The translations under genes were made by a program, and so were the position numbers. From Panopea generosa (taxonomy: Eukaryota; Mollusca; Bivalvia; Adapedonta; Hiatellidae), in contig CM055911.1 of assembly GCA_029582155.1 (NCBI GenBank), positions 25,636,090 through 25,700,089 of the forward strand: a stretch of 64,000 nucleotides of DNA, written 5' to 3'. This document shows positions 54,501 through 61,290 of the stretch, one piece after another. Within the stretch, counting starts at the first letter, position 1. Each line of letters opens with the position of its first letter. Below the pieces are notes generated by a model. The model saw nothing but the letters and a program-made list of their open reading frames with translations. It was not told where the DNA came from and made no database searches.

Positions 54501-57500
54501 TTTATTTTATCAATAAAAATAGCAAATGAAAGTAAAATGTGCATGAAAGTCACTTTAAAGCAAGAAAATGAAATGATGAATCAAAATGAGACAAAATATG
54601 GATACAGCATATTTGGCTGGACCGATAAGCTCATTGCAAAAAGGCGGTTTGCTAAAGTGCATCTCTTTACGACAAATTACTTTGAAATAAATATATCAAA
54701 GAATATTGCGATAAGAAATATTTGTCGCGAGATGACTCATTACTTTACAGATTTTCCAAAACTGGCATAAAAAAATGGGCAGTTAAAATAGAGTTGTTGC
54801 AATAATTATATGAAAATTAGAAATTGTCATATTGGAGAATGCTATAATGTTGAATGTGGAGAAAAATATTGTACACATTCAATAAAAGACAGTGAAAAAA
54901 CATCATCTTCAATGAGAAAAATCTATATTCTATAGCAAGCATCATGTATTTTTATTTGAAGAAAAAGAAAGAAGAACAACCGAAAGAAATCAGATGATGG
55001 TACAAAAGTTTCAAGCACAGGTTAACTAAACGCTGAGAAATTATTACGCGAATCTGTTTCGCGTCATTTCAAATATGTCGCATTTTACCGTTTACCTGAA
55101 TGTCCAAGAGTAGGTAAATACTGTGTATAAGCCAGACCGGCCGCATAAATATCAACAATGAGGATAAAAAAATGACAGTAAAACAAAAATGGCAGTCATA
55201 CGCCATACCATTAAAATGAAACGCGACAGTTTGGCGGTTGGTATATCGAAAACTGGATACAGAGCTGTTGATAACAAATACCAATGACAAAATAATGAAA
55301 CAGGAAATTTCTCCATAATTCATGATCAATATAATATTAATTAATATAAACAGCGACAAAAAAAAAATATTGCTCATACGCGACCAACCATATTGTCAAA
55401 AAGCATGCGCTAAAGAGTGGAAACAGTATCGCGACAAATGTTACCATTTCTATGTAGGTGGGGTATGAATTATACATAAATAATGAGTTTCTAACACATA
55501 AAAATGGTTTAACTTACATGAATCATGAAATCTGGATGCAGTGAATGCTCTAGACATGCTTTTGTTGTGATATATTAGCATCACTGTCTCTCTGTGTGAC
55601 TTTCAAGTGTTTTTAAGTGCAAACTTCTATTCATTTTAGCCAGGATTTTGAGACAGATGGCTAAAATCAAGTCTCATCACATGATGCAGCAAAGCATATT
55701 TGCATACATGATCATTTCTTTTTCAGTTAAATAGATGAGCTCACTTTGTGTTCCTTCCATTGAATTGAATAAATCCTGATTCCAACATTTCCATGACAAA
55801 TTTTCAGCTGCTCAGTCTCATTTCCCTATTTGCTTTACTGTTTTAGCATAGTTTGGTTTTGCCTGTGTGACACTTCTCTATTTCACTCAAAGTCATCCAT
55901 TTTTCACAAAAAGTACATTTATTTTTCCATTTAGAGGTTTCAAATACAGTATTTCCAATAGAAAGTGACATATTTTAAAAAAGAAAGTAAATCTGAATCA
56001 CAAAGATGCAGTTTCCTCCCAGCGTCTACCGAAAATGATCTGGTTCTTGAACGTCTCACACACCAATTAATTTTGTACTGTTCTACATATAGAGACATGC
56101 ACTCCTGGAACACTGGATACTTTACCAATGGTTCTAAAAGCGCCTTATTCCCATAGATAGTCCTCTGTTGGTCCAAATATGCAGAAAAAACATGGGGTTG
56201 ACCAGGTTGCTTTTTCACAATTTCGATGGTTTGATGGCACCCTTCATTTTTGACAATTCTGCCCATTTGTTGCAGTGTATCACTACGCATCTTTAAACTG
56301 TTATAGCATCATCAAACAGTTTCCTGGGTCACCCAAACTTTGCAGAAATCATGAAAATATTCCAATGTTCCCATATGCACAAAGAAATAAAACATTTTAT
56401 GCATTTTTTTAAAAAAAATTACACAACCGCTTTACACAGCTCTAATTTCTTGGGCGTAATAATCTTGCTACCGTCATGTAAGGGAGGTAATTGTTCAGTA
56501 AGACCTAGAGAGAGCATATAATATTACTTTTAAGAGGGATTTGATCGTCCGACTGGCATAACTATCAAATCGTCCCATTTGTGCAATAAGGTTCTAAGTG
56601 TATATAAAAAAGAAGGCACTTGGTACCTTTTTACACTAATAGGGCAGAATATTCTATCAAAAGCAATAGCAGTTTTACAGTTAAAAAATATATATAAGCA
56701 GCAAATATGATATATTAGTCAGCAGAAGTATAACAGTAACTTCGATAAATAAGCAAAACTAACTATAGTTAATTATGTGCATTGTGGTCTTGATGTTTGT
56801 CACTGTGTTACCACTAGATGGCACTTACGCATGAACCTTTGGAATTTCAGGATATATATGGGATATCCAGTTGTGCTGGTGGAGGAAGACCTCAGACTGA
56901 GTCAGACTGAGTAGAACCACCGACCTTCCGCAAGTAACTGGAAACTTTTTCATATTATTTATTTTGGAGCGAACGGGACTCGAACTTACCACCTTAGCGG
57001 TGAGAGGTAAGTGATCTTGAGACGGCGCCTTAGACCACTCGGCCACGGAGGACCCCATTCCTATGTATCGAACGAGCTATACTTTTGACTGAATTCAGAA
57101 CATAATTGAACTGACGCGAGGACGACCATCGCCGCTCCGCCCACTGGTCACGTGGCATGGTAAATGACAAAGTTAATACAATGCAGTGTTTACTTAGACA
57201 TCGTTATCTTGTCAAAGGAAAATGGCGGCGTAGCAACCGAAACTAATCGTTAATTAAATTAAGTAGGTTTATTTCTTACTGTGTCTGTTGCTGATCGGGT
57301 AAAACACAATAAAGAGCACAATTAGAAGTCTGGTGTGTTATGGTGACTGTACATCTATATTATTAATACAGAAACACTGTACTTGGTTTGGAATGTGTGA
57401 AATGGATTTCTGATGATTGGCTGAAATTTTCAAGGTTTTATCTTTAATCGTTTTTGAGTACTATTGGAATCAATGGCCAAAATTGGGCTGTTTTGGGTCG

Positions 57501-60242
57501 TTATGGTGTTGCACTTGAAGAGTTATTTCTTCATAAAATCAAATGATATAATTTAAAATCATTTAAATAATGACAATTTTATCCTTCCTATTTTGATATA
57601 AAGTTCATAGCTGTATGACAAACTTCAGTAAAGATATGTTAGTTGATGTAAAAGTTGTACTTCGTTATAGTTTTTCTCTCATTATTACTTAAGCTTCATT
57701 ATGCTTTGATAAAACATGCAATTAAAAAGTTATTCTTTACTGTTATAATGCATTTGTTTCTCCATATTATGGTTCAAGAACAAAATCCATGGCTCGATGT
57801 TTTATTATCTCATAAAAAAATGTTATTCTAGTTTTAAAACGGAAATAAATTGTTTCCAAAAAACATGTAGTGTCCGTAACCAGCCTAAATTCTCAAGGAT
57901 TAAAGTAAGCTATACCCTCAATTAATATTTCTGGCACAAGCCTCTTAGTTAAAGAATTAATATATAAAAAGTTTCAGGTTTTAGATGATAAACTGTCTCA
58001 GTGAGAGGATCAAACATAATTCGGACACTACAAAAAACCTGTAGCGTCCGTACATGTAACCCTTAATTTATAGTCACACTTCATTGCTGTGTCGACAGTT
58101 AAAAAAATCAAGTTTGAGTATGTCATGTATGTTTGTGTTCTTACACCACCATTACTTTTGGAACTTAAAGACATTTAGATTATGCAAATACTTGCAGACA
58201 ATTGATTGCATCTGATTTTTAATTGCATCAATTTCCTAATCAGCAGAACATATATTCAATCTTTATATGACTGGAAATCTTGACCGTGATGATTTTATAA
58301 TTATCAGCAGCAGATATTTACACAATATGAAAAAATTAACCAAAATAACTCGTATAACAACAGAATATGGAAGAATTTTCTCAGATTAGAATGGTATGTG
58401 TTTGTGTAGTGTCCGTAACCTAGAATTGAATAGGACAGTTGATCAAATTTTGATTGAAATCTCTATGGTCTCTACCGGCCATGGATCTTCCCTAACTGAC
58501 TGCTATGGACAGGTTTGACTGGAATACTTTAAGTGTGTGTATCACTATGCAGAAAGTGGTGATATGTTGGACTAGAAATAGAAGTACTTGAATGGACAGA
58601 TGGCTTCACATCTTAGTGCAAAGGCGAGAAATCGATTAGACATAAAACTTTGAGATATATTCAAAAAGTGACAAGAAACCATTTTTGAGATTATCCATGA
58701 AAAAATGTTAGTGCTAGTTTAGGAGCCATTGTGAAGAAGGCAGTCATTAGTAACAGGAAGGCAATTGGAACTGCCCTTGGAATTTTTCATCAATGTTACG
58801 AAAGCCTCCAATCAGTGCCTACAGCTTTGCAAATCAGAAATATATATATTATAAATACAACAGAAAGACCTACAAATCAAATAAAGTTATACATTTAAAA
58901 CGACTAGAAAAACTTGCTTTGTAAGAAGTGCATAATCAGATTACAAACTGCTAATCAGAATTGACTAACTCATCTGGAATTGGCCAATGTGACAATACAC
59001 AATACTGTCCACCATGGGCAGACAGTAGTGAGGATGTTGAAGGTTTTGCATTGACAGGGCACAGATAACCAGAAACATGACATCAATGAACCTCCCAGAG
59101 AGATAAATAGTTGGGATGAAAATAGAGAATGGATGTTTAAATTGTTTCAAATGTACATACAGGACACTTTTTATTTTAAATCAAATATTTATTCTTTGAA
59201 GTGTCCATAAATATTTAATACAGTACTTTAATTCTTGATTTAAAACTGTGTGTTTAGTTGAACATTCACTGTTACATATATGTTTTGGGTAAAAGTTCAT
59301 ATTCATTACATTGTATGATACTGATTTTTGCATGATCTGCTTTTAAAATATTCATATGTTTATGACAAACTGATGTTAACAAAAAAAACTAAAAAATAAT
59401 GCTATCTTTATGTTTCACTTATATTTGTAAAGTTTTGCAGCTATATCTTTAATTAATATCATTATAATTATTTGAATTGATTATAATGTTTGTTCACAAA
59501 TTAGTTTTCGCAATAGTGATTTTGATTTTGTTTTGATGCAGGAAGTTTTCTGCAGTGTCCGTAACCAAGCAGAATTTTCCATATTTTATGTATTTTTTTC
59601 ATAGTAATTGTTTTTCTTTCGTTAAAACTTTATTTTAAATAATCTTATATCTGTGTATGTGTTTAAAAGTTGAATTTCTCTTTCAACTGTCAGTTTGTAG
59701 ATTTTAGTGGCATTGATATAAATCTTTCGTTCTGTATGTTCTCATATCATTTCATACTGGTACCATCTTAAAAGCATAACAAATCAGTTTTAATTGAGTA
59801 AAATGGTTTAGTTTTGTCAATATAATGTCAATATAATGTTTGGCATATTGTATTTAATGTCAAAATGACATTAAATTATGAATTAAGATACTTTTAATAG
59901 GATAAATGTTATATGTAATGTCCGTAACCAAACAGTAAAGTACCAAATATAACATATGTTTAATTATGTTTTCTGTGGTTCCTTCTTCAAACTGAAGTAG
60001 TTTTTATTTACTTCAGACCCGTTACTTCAATGTAAAAACACTGTTGAGATGTTAAGTTAACCTTCATTTTTTACCCCAAGTGCAACACAAATGTGCACTT
60101 TATTGTGTTTTACCCGTGATGTTTATATGATAGCAAAGAAAAACATTTTTCTTCCAGACATCCAAACGGTTATGGTCGATACAGCAATCCCAACTCGTAC
60201 GGAGGGAACCACTACAGCGGTAACAACTACGCCAGATATTAA
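17769..60242 (+). CDS. Membrane-anchored M12B/ADAMTS-like metalloprotease, 15 exons (5' end not found)
   Basis: Exons: 17769-17859, 18235-18312, 19238-19386, 21329-21366, 21980-22085, 25856-26020, 27611-27743, 38939-39055, 39795-39846, 40795-40944, 47532-47657, 48712-48900, 50690-50841, 51270-51343, 60158-60242. All introns are GT-AG and phases agree, giving 567 residues then TAA. Order: reprolysin core (IDLRLKTL, HVMLLTGRDLS), zinc site HELGHSLGASHD, Met-turn (VMTGAA), ADAMTS Cys-rich segment (EICTGVWCG, ADGTTCGDQMWC), three six-Cys PLAC-like modules, Ser/Thr-rich stalk, one transmembrane helix, Arg-rich tail ending NYARY. The family cleaves extracellular-matrix or surface proteins; this protease should be active and face outside. 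No thrombospondin repeat or disintegrin loop was seen. Signal peptide and prodomain exons must lie before 17769, or the gene is 5'-truncated. A membrane anchor is unusual, since vertebrate ADAMTS are secreted. Confidence 0.88.
18235..18312 (+). CDS. Exon 2: reprolysin strand (IDLRLKTL)
   Basis: Phase 0-0, 26 codons after TTATTGCAG, donor GTAATT. Completes VANG-IDLRLKTL, a hallmark of M12B catalytic domains. Confidence 0.85.
18923..19215 (+). repeat. tRNA-derived SINE (family A), near-complete
   Basis: Best-preserved family-A copy: head ACCCGATTAGCTCAGTCGAT with box B GAGTTCGAAATCCCG, body CTCTCACTGCTGATTCA and tail GGCATTAAAATGACGCTAAA. In intron 2, sense orientation, ending about 20 bp before the acceptor of exon 3. 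Confidence 0.85.
19238..19386 (+). CDS. Exon 3: reprolysin (AAWVADKK...HVMLLTG)
   Basis: Acceptor TTTGCAG, donor GTAAGT. Encodes the helix ATVLTQLAAWVADKK and the strand SDHVMLLTG that precedes the active-site half of the domain. A SINE ends about 20-30 bp upstream of its acceptor. Confidence 0.9.
20130..20800 (+). repeat. About 160-bp tandem repeat, 3-4 diverged units
   Basis: Units share TGACCTTGAC, a GACCTGGGTCTTGC-like segment, GTGAACATTTGTG and GGAGCGGACACA. Similar ~160-bp monomers are frequent in bivalve genomes and inside pearl-type elements; membership here is an inference from motif and period only. Confidence 0.65.
21329..21366 (+). CDS. Exon 4: 38-nt micro-exon (RDLSIDGAVSAAG)
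   Basis: Short exon between TGTTTCAG and GTAAGT. It supplies the R-D-L-S after LLTG. Its phases (2 in, 1 out) fit both neighbours exactly, which supports it despite its small size. Confidence 0.85.
21529..21880 (+). repeat. (GAAT)n and (GAGT)n microsatellites in intron 4
   Basis: GAAT/GAAA tetranucleotides at about 21510-21680 and 21731-21750, then GAGT at about 21775-21870, with TAAATA-type sequence after. They sit inside the 613-bp intron between the micro-exon 4 and the active-site exon. Confidence 0.95.
21980..22085 (+). CDS. Exon 5: active-site exon (HELGH)
   Basis: Reads GYANVGEICTDAS, then SVVISAHELGH. It holds two zinc-binding His and the catalytic Glu of HExxHxxGxxHD. Donor GTTTGT is weak compared with the many GTAAGT words in the intron after it. 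Confidence 0.92.
22150..25620 (+). repeat. 3.5-kb GTAAGT/GTAAAT-type short tandem array
   Basis: Nearly all of intron 5 consists of 6-, 12- and 18-bp units built on GTAAGTGTAAAT. Three zones are visible: mostly GTAAGT/GTAAAT up to about 23640; GTAAGC with CATATCGAA or CATAC spacers up to about 25020; GTAAATGCAAAT after that. Minus-strand open frames through it (Tyr/Thr/Ile/Leu/His) are low-complexity translations. Confidence 0.95.
25856..26020 (+). CDS. Exon 6: third zinc His and Met-turn
   Basis: Continues S-LGASHDGEGNAC, completing the zinc site with the third His and following Asp, then YILATSNQVMTGAASARNPW (Met-turn VMT) and YFSTCSAASF, the usual M12B end. Donor GTACGT. Confidence 0.92.
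26021..27610. other. Intron 6: dispersed repeat and (TTA)n
   Basis: No gene. Holds a GTTGTTATTATT-type microsatellite at about 27450-27515 and, at about 27180-27360, a dispersed repeat ending in CACACGGACTGACGGACTGA, a common style of mollusc interspersed sequence. Confidence 0.55.
27611..27743 (+). CDS. Exon 7: start of Cys-rich region
   Basis: Reads M-DGANCLVTNDNSVN then PPGQIYPPDKQCEHMYGAGS. This matches the ADAMTS linker where QCxxxYG opens the Cys-rich part. Phase 0 at the donor GTATGG. Confidence 0.9.
27965..28075 (+). repeat. SINE family B, degenerate fragment
   Basis: Box-B-like GCGTTCGATCCCTTG, then GCTGTGTCCTTGAGCTTGAC. Recognisable only by comparison with the copies at 14335 and 40582. 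Confidence 0.5.
31781..31856 (+). mobile_element. 76-bp hairpin MITE inside the 60-bp satellite (copy 1)
   Basis: Near-perfect inverted arms (CCCATTGGTGCAAAAAGG and CCTTATTGCACCAATGGG, plus GGTACCAAGT on each side) around a short loop. The host repeat word ATATA is duplicated on both sides (31776-31780, 31857-31861); removing the insert restores the normal satellite unit exactly. Confidence 0.85.
33001..33077 (+). mobile_element. Hairpin MITE in the satellite (copy 2, same insertion site)
   Basis: The same element in the same position of a satellite unit, about 1,221 bp from copy 1. Flanking units on both sides also match, so this is a co-duplicated copy within a higher-order repeat and not an independent insertion. 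Confidence 0.85.
37211..38119. other. Intron 7, distal part; no gene
   Basis: About 37530-37650 shows a short imperfect triplication around TGGCGGACATTCTCCCCCTC. The remainder is unremarkable AT-rich intron. Confidence 0.5.
38120..38520 (+). repeat. Four-copy tandem repeat, units about 87-112 bp
   Basis: TACTTGGTGAAATACTTC followed by GTTCCCAAAATGAG and CAATTACGTAATAACTTG recurs four times. Unit length varies because a segment (CAATGTCATATTATCAT) is absent after the first copy. Confidence 0.85.
38530..38797 (-). repeat. tRNA-derived SINE (family A), antisense
   Basis: Reverse-oriented copy ending in the tRNA-like head (GGGCCCGATTATCTCAGTCG on the minus strand). Lies about 140 bp before the acceptor of exon 8. 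Confidence 0.8.
38939..39055 (+). CDS. Exon 8: ADAMTS-type Cys-rich segment
   Basis: 39 codons, phase 0-0. Contains EICTGVWCGVGG and PADGTTCGDQM, the ADAMTS CxxLWC ... DGTxCG signature. Lies 11.2 kb after exon 7, beyond the 60-bp satellite. Confidence 0.92.
39128..39265 (+). repeat. SINE family B, degenerate copy
   Basis: Diverged head (GCTTTGGACCCAGTATCGA, GGTTCGACCCCGC) and body (TGTGTTGTGTCCTTCAGCAT, CACTTTATCCCCATAT) in intron 8. Confidence 0.55.
39449..39687 (-). repeat. tRNA-Leu-like SINE (family C), antisense, full length
   Basis: Preceded by a poly-T run (39421-39448), the A-tail in antisense. Minus-strand head CCTCCGTGGCCGAGTGGTCT with box B GGTTCGAGTCCCG; contains an internal GACTGAGTCAGACTGAGT duplication shared with 56845..57054. 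Ends about 107 bp before exon 9. Confidence 0.88.
39795..39846 (+). CDS. Exon 9: end of Cys-rich segment (WCMEGKCVPG)
   Basis: 52 nt after TTTCACAG. WCMEGKCVPGILAPVAD completes the ADAMTS pattern W-C-x-x-G-x-C-V. Donor GTAAGT, phase 1 out. Confidence 0.9.
40582..40775 (+). repeat. tRNA-derived SINE (family B), near-complete
   Basis: Head CCTTGGTCCAGTGGTAGAGC with box B GGCTCGATCCTCAGC, body GTGTGGTGTCCATGAGCAAG, tail AAAATAGATAAGT. Sense orientation; ends about 20 bp before the acceptor of exon 10. Confidence 0.85.
40795..40944 (+). CDS. Exon 10: PLAC-like module 1
   Basis: Phase 1-1 exon. Cys pattern: C-LFGD...C...C...ACCTSC. Six cysteines with a closing CCxxC resemble the PLAC module found at ADAMTS and lacunin C-termini. 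Confidence 0.82.
40945..42858. other. Intron 10, proximal part; no gene
   Basis: AT-rich with a G-run of about 12 near 41324-41335. No recognised repeats or coding until the composite element at 42859. Confidence 0.5.
42859..45929 (+). mobile_element. Composite mobile element, copy 1 (3.07 kb, terminal direct repeats)
   Basis: Direct repeats 42859-43313 and 45486-45929 flank a 2.17-kb interior. Outer ends are CGTCTCAC and GTGAGACC. An exact 4-bp duplication, TTAA, lies at 42855-42858 and 45930-45933. The interior matches 53879-56051 at high identity. No reverse transcriptase, transposase or integrase was recognised. The interior holds a hydrophobic minus-strand open frame (44519-44800) and a short plus-strand frame (43933-44115), both partly kept in copy 2. 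No primer-binding or polypurine site is evident, so this is probably a non-autonomous element; class uncertain. Confidence 0.8.
46250..46615 (+). repeat. 31-bp minisatellite, about 12 copies
   Basis: Units read ACTGAGAACGATATTTAACA then TCGCAGCC plus 3 bases. In intron 10, downstream of composite element copy 1. Confidence 0.88.
47532..47657 (+). CDS. Exon 11: PLAC-like module 2
   Basis: Phase 1-1 exon. GCEYGDIYDCSQLSSSQC opens it and SICCNSC closes it, the same six-Cys plan as exons 10 and 12. Arose probably by exon duplication. Confidence 0.85.
47992..48260 (-). mobile_element. Antisense fragment of the composite element's terminal repeat
   Basis: Reverse complement of the middle of the 450-bp repeat, from the TTTCTTGGGCGTAA region to CATGGGGTTGACCAGG. 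Both outer ends are missing, so no target duplication can be read. Confidence 0.75.
48229..48512 (+). repeat. 94-bp repeat, three copies, seeded by a transposon fragment
   Basis: Each unit holds GAAAAAGCAACCTGGTCAAC (from the element fragment) joined to TTTTGTCATAGTATTCACAG and CAATTTTAACACTATTTG (host sequence). The array therefore formed after the element fragment was in place. Confidence 0.85.
48570..48690 (+). repeat. SINE family A, 3' fragment
   Basis: CTCTAGTACTGGTTAACCAT to TTCGATGACAGAAATAAAA matches the tail of family A. It ends about 25-35 bp before the acceptor of exon 12. Confidence 0.65.
48712..48900 (+). CDS. Exon 12: PLAC-like module 3 plus Ser/Thr-rich stalk
   Basis: Phase 1-1. 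DCKYGDKNPTCARNLC then EICCETC gives the third module. The rest (STTRSTSRDTVQTTQTPAIQ) is a Thr-rich stalk suited to O-glycosylation just before the membrane helix. Confidence 0.85.
48901..49636. other. Intron 12, proximal part
   Basis: At about 49030-49105 a fragment GGGGTTTTACGGCGTATCAA resembles the tail of SINE family C. Otherwise no feature. Confidence 0.4.
49637..50445 (+). repeat. 51-bp minisatellite, about 16 copies, in intron 12
   Basis: Unit reads GTGGGTGAGACAGGCACCAG, GTATCTGGTCTTAACACC, GATACAGTCTCCT. Mostly strict 51-bp spacing with a few indels (for example near 49800). The period is a multiple of three, which keeps frames open on both strands; those frames are not considered genes. 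Confidence 0.93.
50690..50841 (+). CDS. Exon 13: transmembrane helix and basic juxtamembrane tail
   Basis: VIPVAAGVGGAFVIGLIVAM is a clear single-pass helix with small-residue motifs, followed by FCCCRSS (possible palmitoylation) and an Arg/Lys-rich run. Type I orientation by the positive-inside rule. Confidence 0.85.
50995..51180 (+). repeat. (GAT)n-type microsatellite in intron 13
   Basis: Imperfect GATGATGATAATGGT trinucleotide tract. Open frames of poly-Met/Leu and poly-Asp through it are translations of the microsatellite. Lies between exons 13 and 14. Confidence 0.93.
51270..51343 (+). CDS. Exon 14: cytoplasmic tail; its 3' end founds the 70-bp repeat
   Basis: Reads EKHRRTRDRSYSDLKPSSYD then NNGM, ending two bases into a Ser codon before GTAAGT. 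The last ~16 nt and the donor recur about 28 times downstream every 70 bp. Confidence 0.82.
51327..53363 (+). repeat. 70-bp array of exon-14 3' ends with splice signals (29 units)
   Basis: Starting in exon 14, ATAATAATGGCATGTC plus GTAAGT recurs every 70 bp without a single indel, at 51341 plus multiples of 70 up to 53301. Between donors each unit has a T-rich stretch ending CAATAG or CAGTAG/TAATAG, then 33 nt (CCTAGATTCAAGGTTCC and the exon-like end). The GT of the donor is kept in 21 of 29 units and lost in those near 52323, 52463, 52603, 52883, 52953, 53023, 53093 and 53233. The acceptor AG is kept in nearly all units, but not the first (CAATAT). Confidence 0.95.
53424..56505 (+). mobile_element. 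Composite mobile element, copy 2 (3.08 kb)
   Basis: Direct repeats 53424-53878 and 56052-56505 with an interior collinear with copy 1. The flanking 4-bp duplication is TAGA (53420-53423 and 56506-56509), different from copy 1, so the two copies are independent insertions of the whole 3.1-kb unit. It landed about 60 bp after the end of the 70-bp array in intron 14. The minus-strand hydrophobic frame of copy 1 is shifted here near its C-terminal end. Confidence 0.82.
56571..56646 (-). mobile_element. Hairpin MITE, third copy, outside the satellite
   Basis: Reverse-oriented, diverged relative of the 76-bp hairpin at 31781: CGTCCCATTTGTGCAATAAG at one end and CTTTTTACACTAATAGGG at the other, with GGCACTTGGTACC inside. 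Shows that the hairpin is a dispersed family. Confidence 0.75.
56845..57054 (-). repeat. tRNA-Leu-like SINE (family C), antisense
   Basis: Close relative of 39449..39687, sharing the GACTGAGTCAGACTGAGT duplication and the head CCTCCGTGGCCGAGTGGTCT on the minus strand. In intron 14. Confidence 0.85.
57060..59732. other. Intron 14, distal part, with a recurring TGTCCGTAACC word
   Basis: No gene recognised. The word AGTGTCCGTAACC or close variants occurs at about 57868, 58041, 58406, 59552 and (in the duplicated block) 59915. Diverged coding-like scraps near 58560-59160 on both strands may be remnants of an old element, but stops interrupt them. Confidence 0.45.
60158..60242 (+). CDS. Exon 15: last coding exon
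   Basis: After CTTCCAG; completes the split Ser codon and reads HPNGYGRYSNPNSYGGNHYS to NYARY-stop (TAA 60240-60242). Near identity to 323..407 with mostly silent changes supports the frame. Confidence 0.8.
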
Positions 60243-60636
60243 ACTTCTGACAACTTTGGACAAGTCACGCGTAAATAATACAGGACATGAGCAATATACA
60301 AAAGTACAACCTGTGTTGATGGTCTCTTCTATTAAGCAAACACTAAACAGCAACATTTTCTATTTTCCATTTTTTTATGTTTAGGTTTTAATCACCTGTA
60401 TTAAGCAGCCTCCTACCTTAAACGGTCACGTTTTCTATTTCCTTTGAGTGACTGCTTAAGACTACAAGTTTTTAACACGTGTGGACGAATTTATTGTTCG
60501 TATTTATCGGATGGTTTAAGACCCATGGGGACATTTACAGCAAACATAGACTAACACATTAACAGTCGATAGCATACATCTTCAGTAATTTACGATGTTT
60601 TAAATTTTAAAATTAAAAATATCTTTGATGCACATT

Positions 60637-61290
60637 CAGGGACGTAGCTTGGTAAATTCAAACATATCCTTCATACACACTCAGTGACGTAGCTTGGTAA
60701 ATTTAAACATAATCTTCAAATACATTCAGGGGCGTAGCTTGATAACTTTAAACATATCCTTCATACACATTCAGGGGCGTAGCTTGGTAAATTTAAACAT
60801 ATCCTTCATATACACTCAGGGTCGTGGTTGGTAAATTTAAACATCTCCTTCATACACATTCATGGGAGTAGCTTCGTAAATTTAGACATGTCTTTCATAA
60901 AATTTCAGTAACGAAGCTTGGAAAATTTAAGCATATCCTTCATACACATTCAGGGGCGTAGCTTGGTAAATTTAAACATATCCTTCTTACACGTTCAGTG
61001 ACGTATCTTGGTAAATTTAAACATATCTTTCATACACATTCAGTTACGTAGCTTGGTAAATTTAAACATATCCTTCATACACATTCAGTGACGTGGTTTG
61101 GTCAATTAAGACATTCCTTCATACACATTCAGTGGCGTAGCCTGGTAAATTTAAACATATTCTTAATACACATTTAGGGGCGTTGCTTGGTAAATTTAAA
61201 CATATCCTTCATACACATTCAATGACGAAGCTTGGTAAATTTAAACATATCCTTCATAAACATTCAGTGACGTAGCATGGTAAATTTCGT
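60637..61290 (+). repeat. 45-bp minisatellite, about 15 copies
   Basis: Same unit as 661..882 (CGTAGCTTGGTAAATTTAAA and CATATCCTTCATACACATTC), expanded to about fifteen units 3' of the last coding exon. Confidence 0.92.

Noticed and set aside
42859..56505. Classical LTR retrotransposon
   Set aside because: Direct repeats and target duplications fit, but ends are not TG...CA, no primer-binding or polypurine sites are evident and no gag or pol is recognisable. Left as a composite element of unknown class.
14041..57054. Functional tRNA genes (Leu-like and others)
   Set aside because: tRNA-like heads at 14041, 15817, 39600 and 57000 (and families A and B) have mismatched arms and are joined to shared SINE bodies and tails.
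58560..59160. Coding-like stretches in intron 14
   Set aside because: Stops interrupt every frame, no family was recognised and no splice pattern rescues them.
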